Part shown: piece by piece, positions 13,401-24,647 of the stretch
Position numbering within the stretch: position 1 is the first letter of the stretch
Layout: each line of letters opens with the position of its first letter
Origin: Acanthochlamys bracteata
Lineage: Eukaryota; Streptophyta; Magnoliopsida; Pandanales; Velloziaceae
Length of the DNA: 64,000 nt
NCBI GenBank assembly: GCA_019914995.1
Contig: CM034137.1
Span: forward strand, 62,001-126,000
Direction: 5' to 3'
Translations under genes and position numbers: made by a program
Notes under the pieces: model-generated
What the model was told of the DNA's origin: nothing
Seen by the model: only the letters and a program-made list of their open reading frames with translations
Database searches by the model: none

Positions 13401-15200
13401 GCGTTAGTTTTAAATCCCAATCTATTAGATAAACTAATATTACGTTAAACACCCTCCCTCCCTTCTCGTTGAAGCAGATTTTTTTTACTGAGAGGTTAAA
13501 ATATCAGATGCTGTCTTTGGAAAATTCTGTGATCAGTTGGAAAATCCTGAAGTTTCGTGGGAACAACGAAAACAGATTAGGAAGGTGCTTTCTTTGTTTC
13601 ATTGGAGCTTGTAAAATATTGAAATATAATTCCAGTATTTGTTGCTCAAGTGGAGAAGCTCGGATGTTCGATCATATGATGCAGAGAGGCTGATTTACCA
13701 ACCTGTCAGGTATTGATTGGTTCACTTGCCAGAGTGGAGTGGTTCAGATGATTAGCCAGAACTTATGTAAAGAACCTTACAGTTAGATCCTAAAGTATTT
13801 CTGCTAATTCTTTCAGTTGTATGATCATAACAGTTACTGTAATATCTTAGCGAACATTTAGAAAAGCTTCAGAAGCTTAAGAAGAGCAACTGTAGAGGTG
13901 AAGGTTTTCATCGTGTACAGGAGCCTCGCAATTTCTTTTCTTCCTGATAAGTTTACAGAATAGATGTTGTCTCCGTAATTTGGCTTTGTATGCAGATAAC
14001 GATTCCAGAAGGAACGTAGAGAGGTTGTGTGTTGTAAAAAATAATTGTGAAGTTGGCTGTGAAACTTAGGGGGCGTTTAGGATTGCTTATGAAATAGAAC
14101 TTTTATGAAATAAAAAATATTTTTATCTTTTTTAAAAAATAAGTTTTATTTTTTTTACTTCTAAAAAAATAATAAAAATATACAATAAAAAAATTTCATT
14201 CCGTAGAATTTTTCTACACTTTCTAAATTTTTAAATAAAATTTTTATATATTTATAAAATATATATTGAAAAACGTAAAATGGAGAATTAAAAAGTTGGG
14301 TTGGGGGAAAGCAAAGCCAAACACCCCCTTAATACTAAAATCCAAAATTTATGTTGGCTTGGTTGTTTCTTTCATTGATTTTCTCTTTTAGCTCGGTGAT
14401 ATTTGGCGTTGCTGGTCTTTGCTTATTTCATTTGCTTTTAAAAGTGTTCGTTTGGCAATTCCTTTCAACTCCATTTATATCTTCATTTTAATTTTTTGTT
14501 TTTCAATAATTTTTTTAAGAATTGTAGGTCATTAAATTTTTGAGATAAAAAAATTAAATTTTATTTTTCAAAATAACTTTTATTTAAAGAAACTCATTAT
14601 TGTAAATACTGTCTATAACAACTTGAAGATTAATAGTAACATATATATTTTATACGTGTGTAAATGTTGATAACATATATCTGTTCTATGGAGCACCAGC
14701 AAAAGAAATGCTTTTGAGTAGATGTTTGGCATTTCTTGACTCTTTTTAGTAATATTCTATAGTATATAAAATATTTTTAACAATTTAAAAATATGAATAA
14801 ATTATACATAATAATCTTTTTATATAATTAAAATTAAGTTATAAAAAAAGCTTATTTTCAAATTTTTGTAAATAAAATTTAAAATTTTTTTTATTCAAGC
14901 ATTTCTAAATTACCTCTAGTTCATGTTAGTAATTGCATATCTATTTTGTTTTTCATCACTCATTAAATTAATCACCAGTAAAGATAAAGGTAAATTCACT
15001 TATATTTAGTAATATAAGAAGTAGTTCATGCACGTGCGAGCTGTCCGCCTTCATCATAGAAAAGTAAACGTAACATAAAATGTTGGAAAATAATTTTTGG
15101 CTCTGAAATTAGTAAAATAAATGAAGTAAATAACATTAGATTATAATTTATACAGCAGTAAAAGAAACCTTATATTATTTATTTAATTATATTTTACCGT
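13401..15200. other. AT-rich spacer between divergent FAB1 and ARID4
   Basis: No gene is supported. It contains one well-bounded MITE (14069-14328) and very AT-rich sequence from 14430 to 15180. Two direct GTTTGGCA(A/T)TT motifs near 14446 and 14729 suggest further degraded transposon material, but I cannot set ends for it. Confidence 0.5.
14069..14328. mobile_element. Tourist-like MITE (PIF/Harbinger), copy 1
   Basis: A 260 bp AT-rich element with imperfect terminal inverted repeats: GGGGGCGTTTAGGATTGC at the left and, on the other strand, GGGGGTGTTTGGCTTTGC at the right. It is flanked on both sides by TTA (14066-14068 and 14329-14331), the three-base target duplication typical of PIF/Harbinger elements. 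It has no coding capacity. A related copy is at 63049-63280. Confidence 0.85.
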
Positions 15201-16338
15201 TCTTCTCTCTAGTAGACAGTCCAGAGAGTGAGAGAGAGCGAGCGCGTGCGTGCGTGCTTTAATTTTTGCTGCACTTTGTTGTTGTTGTTCTTTTGATTTC
15301 TATTTTTCTTCTATTTTTTCCCCCAAAAGTTTTGTTTGGTTCGGTCGAGCGAGTGAGTTTGGTTTCGAACTTCGCGCAGATGAAAGGAGCAGCAATAGTA
15401 AGTAGTGTTTTTGTTTGGTGTTGCTGAGACGAGATGGATCGCTCCAATCAGGAAAAGATCAATCTTTTCTTTATTTCAATTCTCAATTTTCTCAAATTCA
15501 AAAACAAGAAACCCTCAAAAAAAAAAAGAAAGGAAGAAAGTACCAAAAAGAAGATTCAATTCAATACTTATTTCTTTATTTTTTCATCTCTTCCAGAAAT
15601 TTTTAATTTTTCCTTCCCCATAACATTGACACGAACGATGAACTCCTTACCGATAAGCAAAACCATGTTCTTAGAACGACCACTATCAATCGAGCAATCA
15701 GCTAAGAGAGAAACGATAGGAAGGAAAAATAGTTGAATTCTTTCCTTCTGGCTTTCCTTCTTCAATCGAATCGAGCGAGCTGTCTCGATCTTTCGTCTGT
15801 CTGTCAATTTATTATTTTCATTTCGGTGTCGAAAGATTTTTTATAAAATTGTTGTTATTATTATTATGAAGTTTTTCTTTTCGTGTTTTTGACTGAGGAC
15901 CCCTACACGAAACGAGGCTTACACTACAGGATTTAATAGTTTCACCGACGATTAGAATTAATTTGGATTTGCGATTTCTCGCTCTGAGATTAGATGCTCT
16001 TTCTTTCCCCTCTTTTTCTTCTCTCCTTCGCAACCCTAGCTTCACCTACGCCATTTTTTCCCTATTGATTCCTTAGAATTTTCGGTCTTTGATCACCATA
16101 GTCTCTCGATTCGATCGGTTCTGAGCCGGAGGATCCCCAAATTTTCGATTTTGAGCCATTTTTCTCACCCGAAGAGGTCTCGAATTTTCCATCAGAGGCC
16201 ATTGTTTAACGTTTCAGAACGGTGGGTTGTTAACTTAGCGTTTGTTGGAGTTTTGGGAAGAAGAGTTGGATAGCAATGGCTCTGATGAAGTTGATCACAG
16301 GGTAGTGGGAACCGTTTTTCTTCGATCGGTTGCGTACG
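15201..16338 (+). promoter_or_regulatory. ARID4 promoter and leader
   Basis: The stretch starts with GA/GCGT-rich sequence (15220-15260) and continues T- and CT-rich to the ARID4 start. This fits a long transcribed leader of up to about 1 kb. A nine-codon upstream ORF lies at 16276-16305. The exact transcription start is not visible. Confidence 0.4.
16276..16305 (+). promoter_or_regulatory. Upstream ORF in the ARID4 leader (9 codons)
   Basis: ATG at 16276 opens MALMKLITG and stops at TAG 16303-16305, 33 nt before the ARID4 start codon. Such a short uORF could lower translation of the main ORF, or have no effect. Its presence in the transcript depends on the unmapped leader. Confidence 0.5.
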
Positions 16339-19300
16339 ATGTCTTCGAGGCAGACTTGTAACCTTCTAGCAGTCCTCTGCGGGAAGCTTGCTGGTAAGCG
16401 GAATGAATCAAAGGAATATTCGTTCCCTGAGCTGGTCTCTGCCGGCCGGTTGGAGGTGAATTCCAGAATATCTACTTTGATTGCAGCTTGAGGAAAGCTT
16501 TTGGATTGTAAAAATGTAACGATAGAATTGCTTCGTCTTCGGCAGGTTCAAACCCTTGTTAATCCCACAGTAGATGAATTCCGAGAAGCTCAGAGAACAC
16601 TTTCTCCTAATTTGCTCTACTTCCAGGGAGAACTGAAGCCTGAGAATGATGAAGAGATAGGCAATCTCGTGTGGGGATCAACTGATGTGTCTGGCCCGGA
16701 TGTTTTCAGCTCTCTAATTGGTCCTTTAATACCTACTATCGTAATATCCTGAAACTTGTTAGTTTGGGTTCAATTTTTGTTGTTCTCACGTCTACTAGGA
16801 CTGTCCTCAGTTTTCCTATAGAATGCTGTCTGTTTTAGTAGATTTCATTCCGTAAGTTTGTGTTATCATAGAAGTGTTTAAGAGATTGAGAATTATCAAA
16901 GACTCGATTTACTTTGTTTTAATACAAATACTTCATAGTTTATTACTGCCGTTGTCGGTCAAACTTGCTATGGTTTATGCAGATATATTTTGTAGGCCCA
17001 TATGAATACTTTGGAAAAAGTTGAAGATTGTTATACTCAAATCTCATTCAATGATTTAGATTCTTCATCTGTTGTTAGAATATGTGAAAACTTTGTAAGA
17101 CAAAGTCATAGATGTGTGCATGTATCTAACTGTTGTGTGTTTTCTGCGTTGCATATTCTTCTTTATATTTATGATAGCATTTGGAGGAGTACCTCTGATA
17201 TACGACTGTCAATAAATGATGGATGCAGGTGTACATCGAGGTTCCTGACAGCGAAAAAATTGCACAAGCTCTTCAATTCAAGGTAATGGTTACGGTTAGT
17301 TCCCTTTTGGTTTGTAGGTCCATCATGAAATGACATGTTAACGTTATGAGCTTGGTAGCCGTAAAGGAAGTCGTTCCTCTTTAATGAGCTACTTCTTGTA
17401 AGAATTGTAAACAACATGCTATTGCAACTCAAATGGTACACAAAAATGGTGGCAACCTTTGTTCATTCACCTCCACTTTCTAGCAGCGTGGTATTAACTT
17501 TTAACTTGATGAAAAGTTAAAACCCTGAGGTTCTTTGCTTGCTAGGGTGTTCCTTATGTGATTTATTGGAAACATACGTTTTCATCGTATGCGGCTTCCC
17601 ACTTCCGTCAAGCTCTACTGTCTGTCATACAGAGGTACTTGTTTTCTTTGCTTGCTGCTGTTACATTGTCTTCATAGATCTTATAGTTTTTTTGTCTGTT
17701 ACTGTATGCAGTTCATATAGCCATATATGGGATGCGTTTCAACTTGCGCATGCATCTTTTCGCCTATATTGTGTTCGAAATGACCGCGTTGTACCATCTA
17801 GTGGCCTGAAGGTCACTGGTAAACTTGGGCCTCACCTACTTGGAGATCCTCCGAAAATTAATGTCCCTCCACCAGAGAAACCTAATGTTGAAGAAGAGCA
17901 AGACTCGCCTGACACACTACCATCAATCAGAATTCACGAGGAGGATTTGGATATGGGTGTTCTTGTATGTGGAGTTCCGTGCACCTTGGTGAGTGGAGCT
18001 TCATTCTTAGCCTGAAGGCCTTGAATGCATTTTAATTTTTCAATAGCTCATGGTTAGAAGCTCTATCTACATCGTACACCTCCATTGTGAGCTTATTCAC
18101 AGTAACTTATGTAGGATGCATGCCTCTCGGGTTCCCTTGAAGATGGCATCACTGCACTTTTAAACATTGAGGTGAGTCATGATGAAACACAGATATATAT
18201 TTTTCATGCACGCAGTTGTTACTACCTTTCAGCAATACTAGAGAAAGATGGCAATGCCTGTTTTATCTGTTTTCTCTTCTTCTCTTTGTGTGTCTGAAAT
18301 GTTTGAGGATTTGACAATGACCTTTCTTATTCTTCAGATTCGTGGATGTAGACTACATAATCGAGTCAGGTATATCCTTTCTCCTATTTGGTTAAATAAC
18401 TGTCCAATGATTAATATCTTAGAATGTTAAAGTGTTTTCTTTCTTATGGTAGCGTATGCACCTGTCATCACATTCTTTAATCTGCAGCTTTATTTCTTTT
18501 CCCCTTTGAAAATTGCTCTATATTTTGATGAGGATTATATCAAATTCAATATATTTGCGAGTCTAATATGATAGAAATTACTGAATTTGTCTTGGCTTGA
18601 AATCTTGATCTTAGAACCACCTTTGCTTAGGGAACCGACTCTATTTCTTTCTCCATGTTGAAATACTTTTCTTATCTTTTGAATAGGATTAAATCAAATT
18701 ACAATATGTTTGCGAGTCTAGTATCATCAATAAACTGAATTCGTCTTGGCTCTGAAGTCGTGTTCTTAGAGCCACCTTTCTCTAGGGAAAAATCTCTCCT
18801 GCTGTCAGATTGTAGAAAAGATGGTCACTGATGATATTTTGATTTTCTTGTTGTTCAACTGTATAGGACACGATGCAAGTATTCAATAGAATAATGTTGT
18901 GATCATGTCTCATTTCTAGATACATGTTTGTCCATTTCATGCTCTGATAAGCTTACCGCTAAAAATGTAAACAGTGCTGCACCACCGCCAAGCCAAGCTG
19001 CAAACTTTTCTCGTGATGTGGTTACGATGCGGTGTGATCTTGTGACATGTAGTTCAGCTCATATTACACTGCTGGTTTCTGGGAGTGCCCAGATATGCTT
19101 TAATGATGAGGTACAGCTTACTTTTTCTTTATATTAGTATGGAACATCCTGTGTTTGTGTCTTATATTTATGTTGTGCAGCTGTTGGAATGCCACATCAA
19201 GAATGAACTTATTGAAAAGGGGCTGCTTGTTCATGCATTCCTTGAAGATGAAGAAAATAAGAAATCTTCCTACCAACCAATTAATTCGCTTGCTATAGCC

Positions 19301-21345
19301 TGTGGCGCATCTGTTTTTGAAGTTCGAATGAAGATCCCAAATTGGGCGACGCAGGTTGGATATGCCATCCTTCATGCAAGCATTGTCAAAATTTATCCAA
19401 CTTCTTTGTCGTTTTACCATTGCCTAACTTAGCATTTCAGTTTGGTTAACTCGCGAAAATTTATAGTTAATTATCTGTCTACCCGATACAAAAATGCAAT
19501 AAATACAAGACACCACTAGCGCGTTCTGAAACTTGAACATGTTGCTATATGTTATTGTGTTATTTTATTGTCATCATCTACCTTCCCAGATCTTGATCAA
19601 GAGCATTTTATGATGTCTGTCCAGATATTAAAGCAGCTTGCTCCCATACTCTCCTATCGGAGCATGGTTGCACTTGGTGTTGCAAGCATTCAAGGTATTT
19701 CAGTTGCGTCTTTTGAAAAAGAAGATGCAGATCGCCTCCTTTTCTTTTGTAGAAAACAAGGAAAAGAGAATTTCTTGCGTGAGCCTTTTTGCTATGTGCT
19801 TCCGTTCTGGTGTCCATCACCTAGCAGGAGAATGTCCAGCCCCCTGAAAAAAGAATTAACTCACCGCAGCACAGCCTTGACTAATAGCATGTCTTGGAGA
19901 GTTGACCAGGATAAGGAAATTAAGCTTCTATCAGGTGGATGCATTCCACTGATATCCAATAAGCAGAAGTTGAAAAATGCTTCAATGAGGCCCATTCCCC
20001 ACGCTCGCCCACGCGGAATGATGGCATTTGCGACAGTTGCTACAACTGAAGTTTACGATCAAGTGAAGCCTAGTTTGCCACCAGCACCTCCAGCTAGACC
20101 TGCTGTTCCAGCACCAAGGAAATCCAGCTCAAATTCTTTGCGTTCTCAACATCCAGTGCCTATAAATCCTTTACCCATGAAGAAACATGGATGTGATCGG
20201 CCTCCAATAAGAGCTTGCTCTGAAGTAAGTTCCCTTATCTACAATTTTGTCAGACTGTTTCTATTCATTCACGCATAGGTATTGCTCATTGTTCTTTTTT
20301 GTTTTCGTGTTTTCCAGGAAGAATTTCTAACAGACGTTATTGAATTTCTAATTCATAGAGGACATAGTAGACTTGTCCCACAAGGAGGACTGTCAGAGTT
20401 TCCTGATGCAATACTTAATGGAAAGCGTCTTGACTTGTATAATTTGTATAGAGAGGTGTGCTCTCCAATAAGCATTGGAAGGTTGTAGTTAGTCATCTTG
20501 GATCTTAGTTATGATATTTTATACAATGAGTATCCTTCATGTTGCAGGTAGTATCAAGGGGAGGCTTTTACGTCGGTAATGGTATTAACTGGAAGGGGCA
20601 GGTTTTCTCAAAGATGCGTAATCATACAGTGTGCAATAGGATGACAGTATGCACTTTATCCATTCGTATCATATTTATTTAAAAAAAATTTTCCCTCTTA
20701 TATGACTTCTTTAGAGACATGCCTTTGAGTTTGCATAGGCTTATATCCAGATGCCTCTTTTGGCATAAGCATTATAGAGTTTGCATTCTCGTTGTGGATT
20801 TTAGATGACATTAAGAAAATTCTGGTTACAGGGTGTCGGAAACACTTTGAAAAGACACTACGAAACCTATCTGTTGGAATATGAGTTGGCTCATGATGAT
20901 GTTGATGGAGAGTGCTGCTTGTTATGTCACAAGTAAGTACCACATTGTTCTCTTGCTTGCTGTGTGCATCTGTCTGTATTGGAACTCTGAATGTGGAAGC
21001 TACCATTGTAATGTTTTTGCAGTAGCACTCCTGGTGATTGGGTGAACTGTGGCTTATGCGGTGAGTGGGCACACTTCGGTTGCGACAGACGGCAAGGTCT
21101 TGGCTCTTTTAAGGTTAGCACTGCTATCATAAGTTTTCCTTCTTACCAGCTACATCTGTTGATATCCGAATAAAGTGTTATTATGTATATATCTGCTTCA
21201 AACACATGCTGCTTTTGGTCGACAGGAATACGCAAAGACAGATGGACTAGAATACATCTGCCCGCATTGTAGCGGAAAAAGAAAATCGCAGAAAACGACG
21301 ATTAATGGTTTTTCTCATACAAGGACGATTCCACAGCACGTGTAG
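16339..21345 (+). CDS. ARID4: ARID and PHD-finger chromatin protein (ARID4 type)
   Basis: A nuclear protein with an AT-rich DNA-binding ARID and a histone-reading PHD finger. Coding exons: 16339-16455, 16546-16740, 17229-17282, 17546-17634, 17712-17988, 18115-18171, 18338-18369, 18975-19110, 19181-19354, 19625-20224, 20318-20455, 20548-20646, 20832-20932, 21023-21113 and 21226-21345. Total 2280 nt, 759 aa, near the Arabidopsis ARID4 length. Residues 1-577 form a plant-specific region. The ARID spans about 578-675 (EEFLTDVIEFL, LDLYNLYREV, GGFYVGNGINWK). The PHD finger spans about 687-740, with regularly spaced cysteines and one histidine (CCLLC, WVNCGLCGEWAHFGC, YICPHC). At exon 10 a more upstream acceptor hits an in-frame TGA, so the acceptor at 19624 is used. 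The start is the first ATG in frame with the family N-terminus. Confidence 0.93.
18490..18790 (+). repeat. Tandem duplication of about 150 bp in an ARID4 intron
   Basis: Two diverged copies lie head to tail, about 18490-18640 and 18642-18790. Shared landmarks are the TTTGCGAGTCTA core, TCTTGGCT and TTAGA(A/G)CCACCTTT. The duplication lies wholly in the intron between 18369 and 18975. Confidence 0.8.
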
Positions 21346-22782
21346 TCCAGATAAGTTTTGGTTTCTTTTTGTAATGTAATTTTTTTTGTAGAAGAAGAAG
21401 ATAGCCCCATATTATTGTTTTGTGGAAGGGGGTTCTCAATGTATCTATCTGTAGCTTCATGGAAAAGGTTATATGTCTTAAAGTAATTAATAGAGCCCTT
21501 AATCAGTGGTTATACGTCCAACCCCCAAAAAATACCATAGCTACAATCTTCTTTCAGGTGGCGGTTTATGGGATGACCTTGATTTTTGTTGAGCAAACAA
21601 AAATGATGGCAAAAGAAAGAAGCAAGAGTCTGCAGAAATGAAACTTTCTTGCTGAACGGAGAGCTTGTTGCTTTTGTTGGGAACTGTCTGTGGGCAAAAT
21701 GCGCATGCCATGAATCAACAACGAAGCTTTCATTCATTAATTCGTGTCTGGACTGAAATCTCTCTCTGTCTTCCCTCTACGGTTCAGTTGTTCGTCCGCC
21801 GAACCAAACTCGTTTCTTCTCCATCCGCAGATTCTTCTATCTAATTATTTTCTCCACCAAACCTTTTGATCCATGTCCACCTCGTCTTCCGTTGCTACAG
21901 ATCCTTCTAAAACGAATTTTTTAAAAAAAATATTTTAAAAACTTTTAACAAACGAATTTTATTTATTATTTAATAAATAATAAATAATAAAATTTTATAA
22001 TGTAAAATTTTAATATTATTAAATTTTTTAAAAATATTTTAAAAATTTTATTGAAAAATAAAAATAAAAAATCGTAATCCAAAGAAGGAGAAAAATTCTC
22101 GTATAGCTTAGCCTAGCCTAGGGACAAGAGAAAGGAAGAGCATCTAGCTACTAATCAAACTAACACAGAGTAGAGCGAGAAGAAATTTTAGAATTTATAG
22201 GTGCTAAAACTGCTCTTACCTTTCTGTGGTTAGTAGCATGCGAGTACGCTCCATGCCAGCAGCAAGTCTACGTCTCTGGAACTTCTTCTTGCTGAAGGAA
22301 CAAGAATGTCTTGCTACTGAATTTTTTTTAAAGAGTGTATATCTTGATATATGTGTGTATAACGGAAGTTCTCTCACTTCACTACATGGAAGTTTTATCT
22401 GCTCTAAAGTATTTAGTTATTGTTTAGTCTCTAGTAGTTATTACTGTAGATGTCTATGTACAATGTTCAGCTTTTCATCATGTTGAAATAAGAATCCCCA
22501 AGGAACCTTTGGTGATGTGTGCATCTTAAAAGCATTTTAAGGTAAGCATAGTATATATACTGCAAGATAACTTCTTGGTAATTTTAAAAACTTGCTTAAC
22601 AAGATCATTTGCTGCCTACATCGACATTGATTTCTCAAATGGGGAAATCTATTCGCATCAATCTGCTAAACTGGGTATCACTTTCATCGAGTTGTTTTAG
22701 TTGGCACCTAAAGTTCTTCTTTCTATGTATCTAGGATTAGAAGGTTAATTTGGTTTATTTTTAGTTATTCGATTAATTTCAG
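21346..22782. other. Spacer between ARID4 and the ERF fragment
   Basis: The first few hundred bases should be the ARID4 3' untranslated region. An extremely AT-rich block at 21905-22080 resembles the cores of the MITEs elsewhere in the window, but I could not define ends. I searched it by eye for the MCGGAII start expected of a group VII ERF first exon and did not find it. Confidence 0.45.
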
Positions 22783-23723
22783 AAGCACCTACTACTCTGA
22801 AGCACAAAGAATCCTCCAGTCCTGTTGAAATATCAGCCCAGAAGAAGAGGAAGAATCAATATAGGGGCATCCGTCGACGTCCATGGGGCAAGTGGGCGGC
22901 TGAGATACGCGATCCTCGCAAGGGAGTGCGCGTCTGGCTTGGAACATTTAACACTTCTGAGGAGGCTGCAAGAGCCTATGATGCTGAGGCTTGCAGGATC
23001 AGGGGCAAGAAAGCCAAGTTAAACTTACCTGATGAAACGCCAGTGGCCAAGAAAGCAGCCTCAAATTCCCTAGGTCCTCAATTCCCCAAATCCACTGTGA
23101 TGGAAAGCATCAACTACAGCAACACCTTTGAATACTCGGTCGGCTAATATGTGGAGTTATATTCAGATTTTGGGTTAGTTGAAGAGAAACAGTCAACAAA
23201 ACCTGAGGTTTCTAGTTACTTTCCTGCTGAAACTAGTAATTTCGTACCTTCTGAGGGAGCCACTATGACTTATAAGTCTCTGCAGGAAAGCAGTTCTTCT
23301 AAAATATCAAGATTAGATTGGGAAAATGAGAACAATTCTTCAGGCATGAATTCTGTTCAAACAAAGATTGAAGGCAATGAATCTCAACTTCTGGAAGGTG
23401 ATCAACTGACGCAACTAAGAGACATTTCTGGAGAGGCTATGGTAGTTGAGGAGAGTACAGAAACCCAGGTCTCAGATAACGTAAGTGGCACTAAGTTTTA
23501 TATGAATTACTTCCAGTTGCCCAATCTTGAAGAGAACTCTGATTGGGCAATTGATCACCTTCTTGGCATTGATGGGCCTCAGGATTGTCCATACTCTTCT
23601 CTTTTGGAGTTTGACATGCCACTGCAACTGGAAGCATCATGGAGTCCCTGCTTTATAAGCCACAGAATTGTAAAGGTACTGTTCCATGTCTGGAATCGTA
23701 GAGAAGCATGGTATCTAAAATGA
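22783..23723 (+). pseudogene. Group VII ERF transcription factor fragment with premature stop
   Basis: From a splice acceptor (ttaatttcag) at 22782 the + strand reads in one frame through a complete AP2/ERF domain: [20 protein letters not shown], then [20 protein letters not shown] and IRGKKAKLN. After FEYSVG there is an in-frame TAA at 23145-23147. The same frame then continues with clear family sequence (DFGLVEEK, NYFQLPNLEENSDWAIDHLL) like the C-terminal conserved part of JERF/RAP2.2-type factors. The usual first exon, which carries the MCGGAI oxygen-sensing N-degron, is not recognisable in the 1.4 kb upstream. The AP2 domain also has Cys where Arg is usual (AEACRIRG). Intact, such proteins activate hypoxia genes. 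This copy looks like a truncated, decaying duplicate. Confidence 0.8.
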
Positions 23724-24647
23724 GTATTCTCTTATTTGTTCTTTCCTTCTTGCAGGTGAAATTCTGATTATAGGAAATCATGATATGGAGGATCCTATGT
23801 GCAAAGCAGCAGATAAATGTGGTGGAACTTATTTAGCGGTATGAGCTTAACAAATTTTATCTTTTGAGTAACCTCGAGATTATCAACTCATGATCTAGTC
23901 TTTTGTACTGATATGTATGACTTGTGAAACTTATTATTATTATTCCAGACTTTTGGAACAATTAACGCATGCTTGTTTTCTGCACTACTATTGGTATATG
24001 GCAAGATGGATGGCAGGGGAAAGGTGATAGAAGTGCAGAGGAATTTTGGTGTCTTTGGATTTTGCCTCCCCGAAGCTATTGTGGTCTTTGGTTTTGTTGC
24101 TTCTTAGCTTCAAGATAACGAAGTCATTTTGGTATGTTGCAGAAACGAATATTATCGTCTCCAGTTAGAATGCTTTGATACTGGCTGATAGCTTCCTACC
24201 AGAATTCTGCTACTCCAGTTTGAAGCTATTTGTTCCAAGTCTAGTTTGCCCAAATTCATTCGGGAGTAAACACCTGGTCCTTTCATCTTATACAATTTGT
24301 CAGAAAGAGTAGTAGATCAAGCATGTTGTTCAGGCTGATTAACTTTTATTGCTACATACATTTCTTCTGTGGACAATACATCCAGACTTCAACTTACAAT
24401 ATATCTAATGTTGGTACTAAGCATTTTATTTCTGTAGACATCGTCCGTTAGCCAAACGCTCACACGCAACATCAAATTACAATACAATGAAAGGTGTCAG
24501 ATCATGCATGCCTTGATCTTGGCAGTAATTTACATAAAAAATTGAGCGTATGTACACATAGCACCATCATTCATCGTTGGTTTCTAGGTTCATAATTGAC
24601 GAGACCTCAGTATAATAAACAATAAAACACCAGAGAATGACAATAAC
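23724..24647. other. Convergent 3' region between the ERF fragment and CFS1
   Basis: A further splice acceptor (ttcttgcag at about 23758) suggests the original ERF gene had a 3' intron. The remainder should hold the CFS1 3' untranslated region. Nothing else is recognisable. Confidence 0.4.

Noticed and set aside
19568-19624. ARID4 exon 10 starting at the upstream ccttcccag acceptor
   Set aside because: In the phase set by exon 9 it meets TGA at once; the acceptor ending at 19624 keeps the frame and the family sequence.
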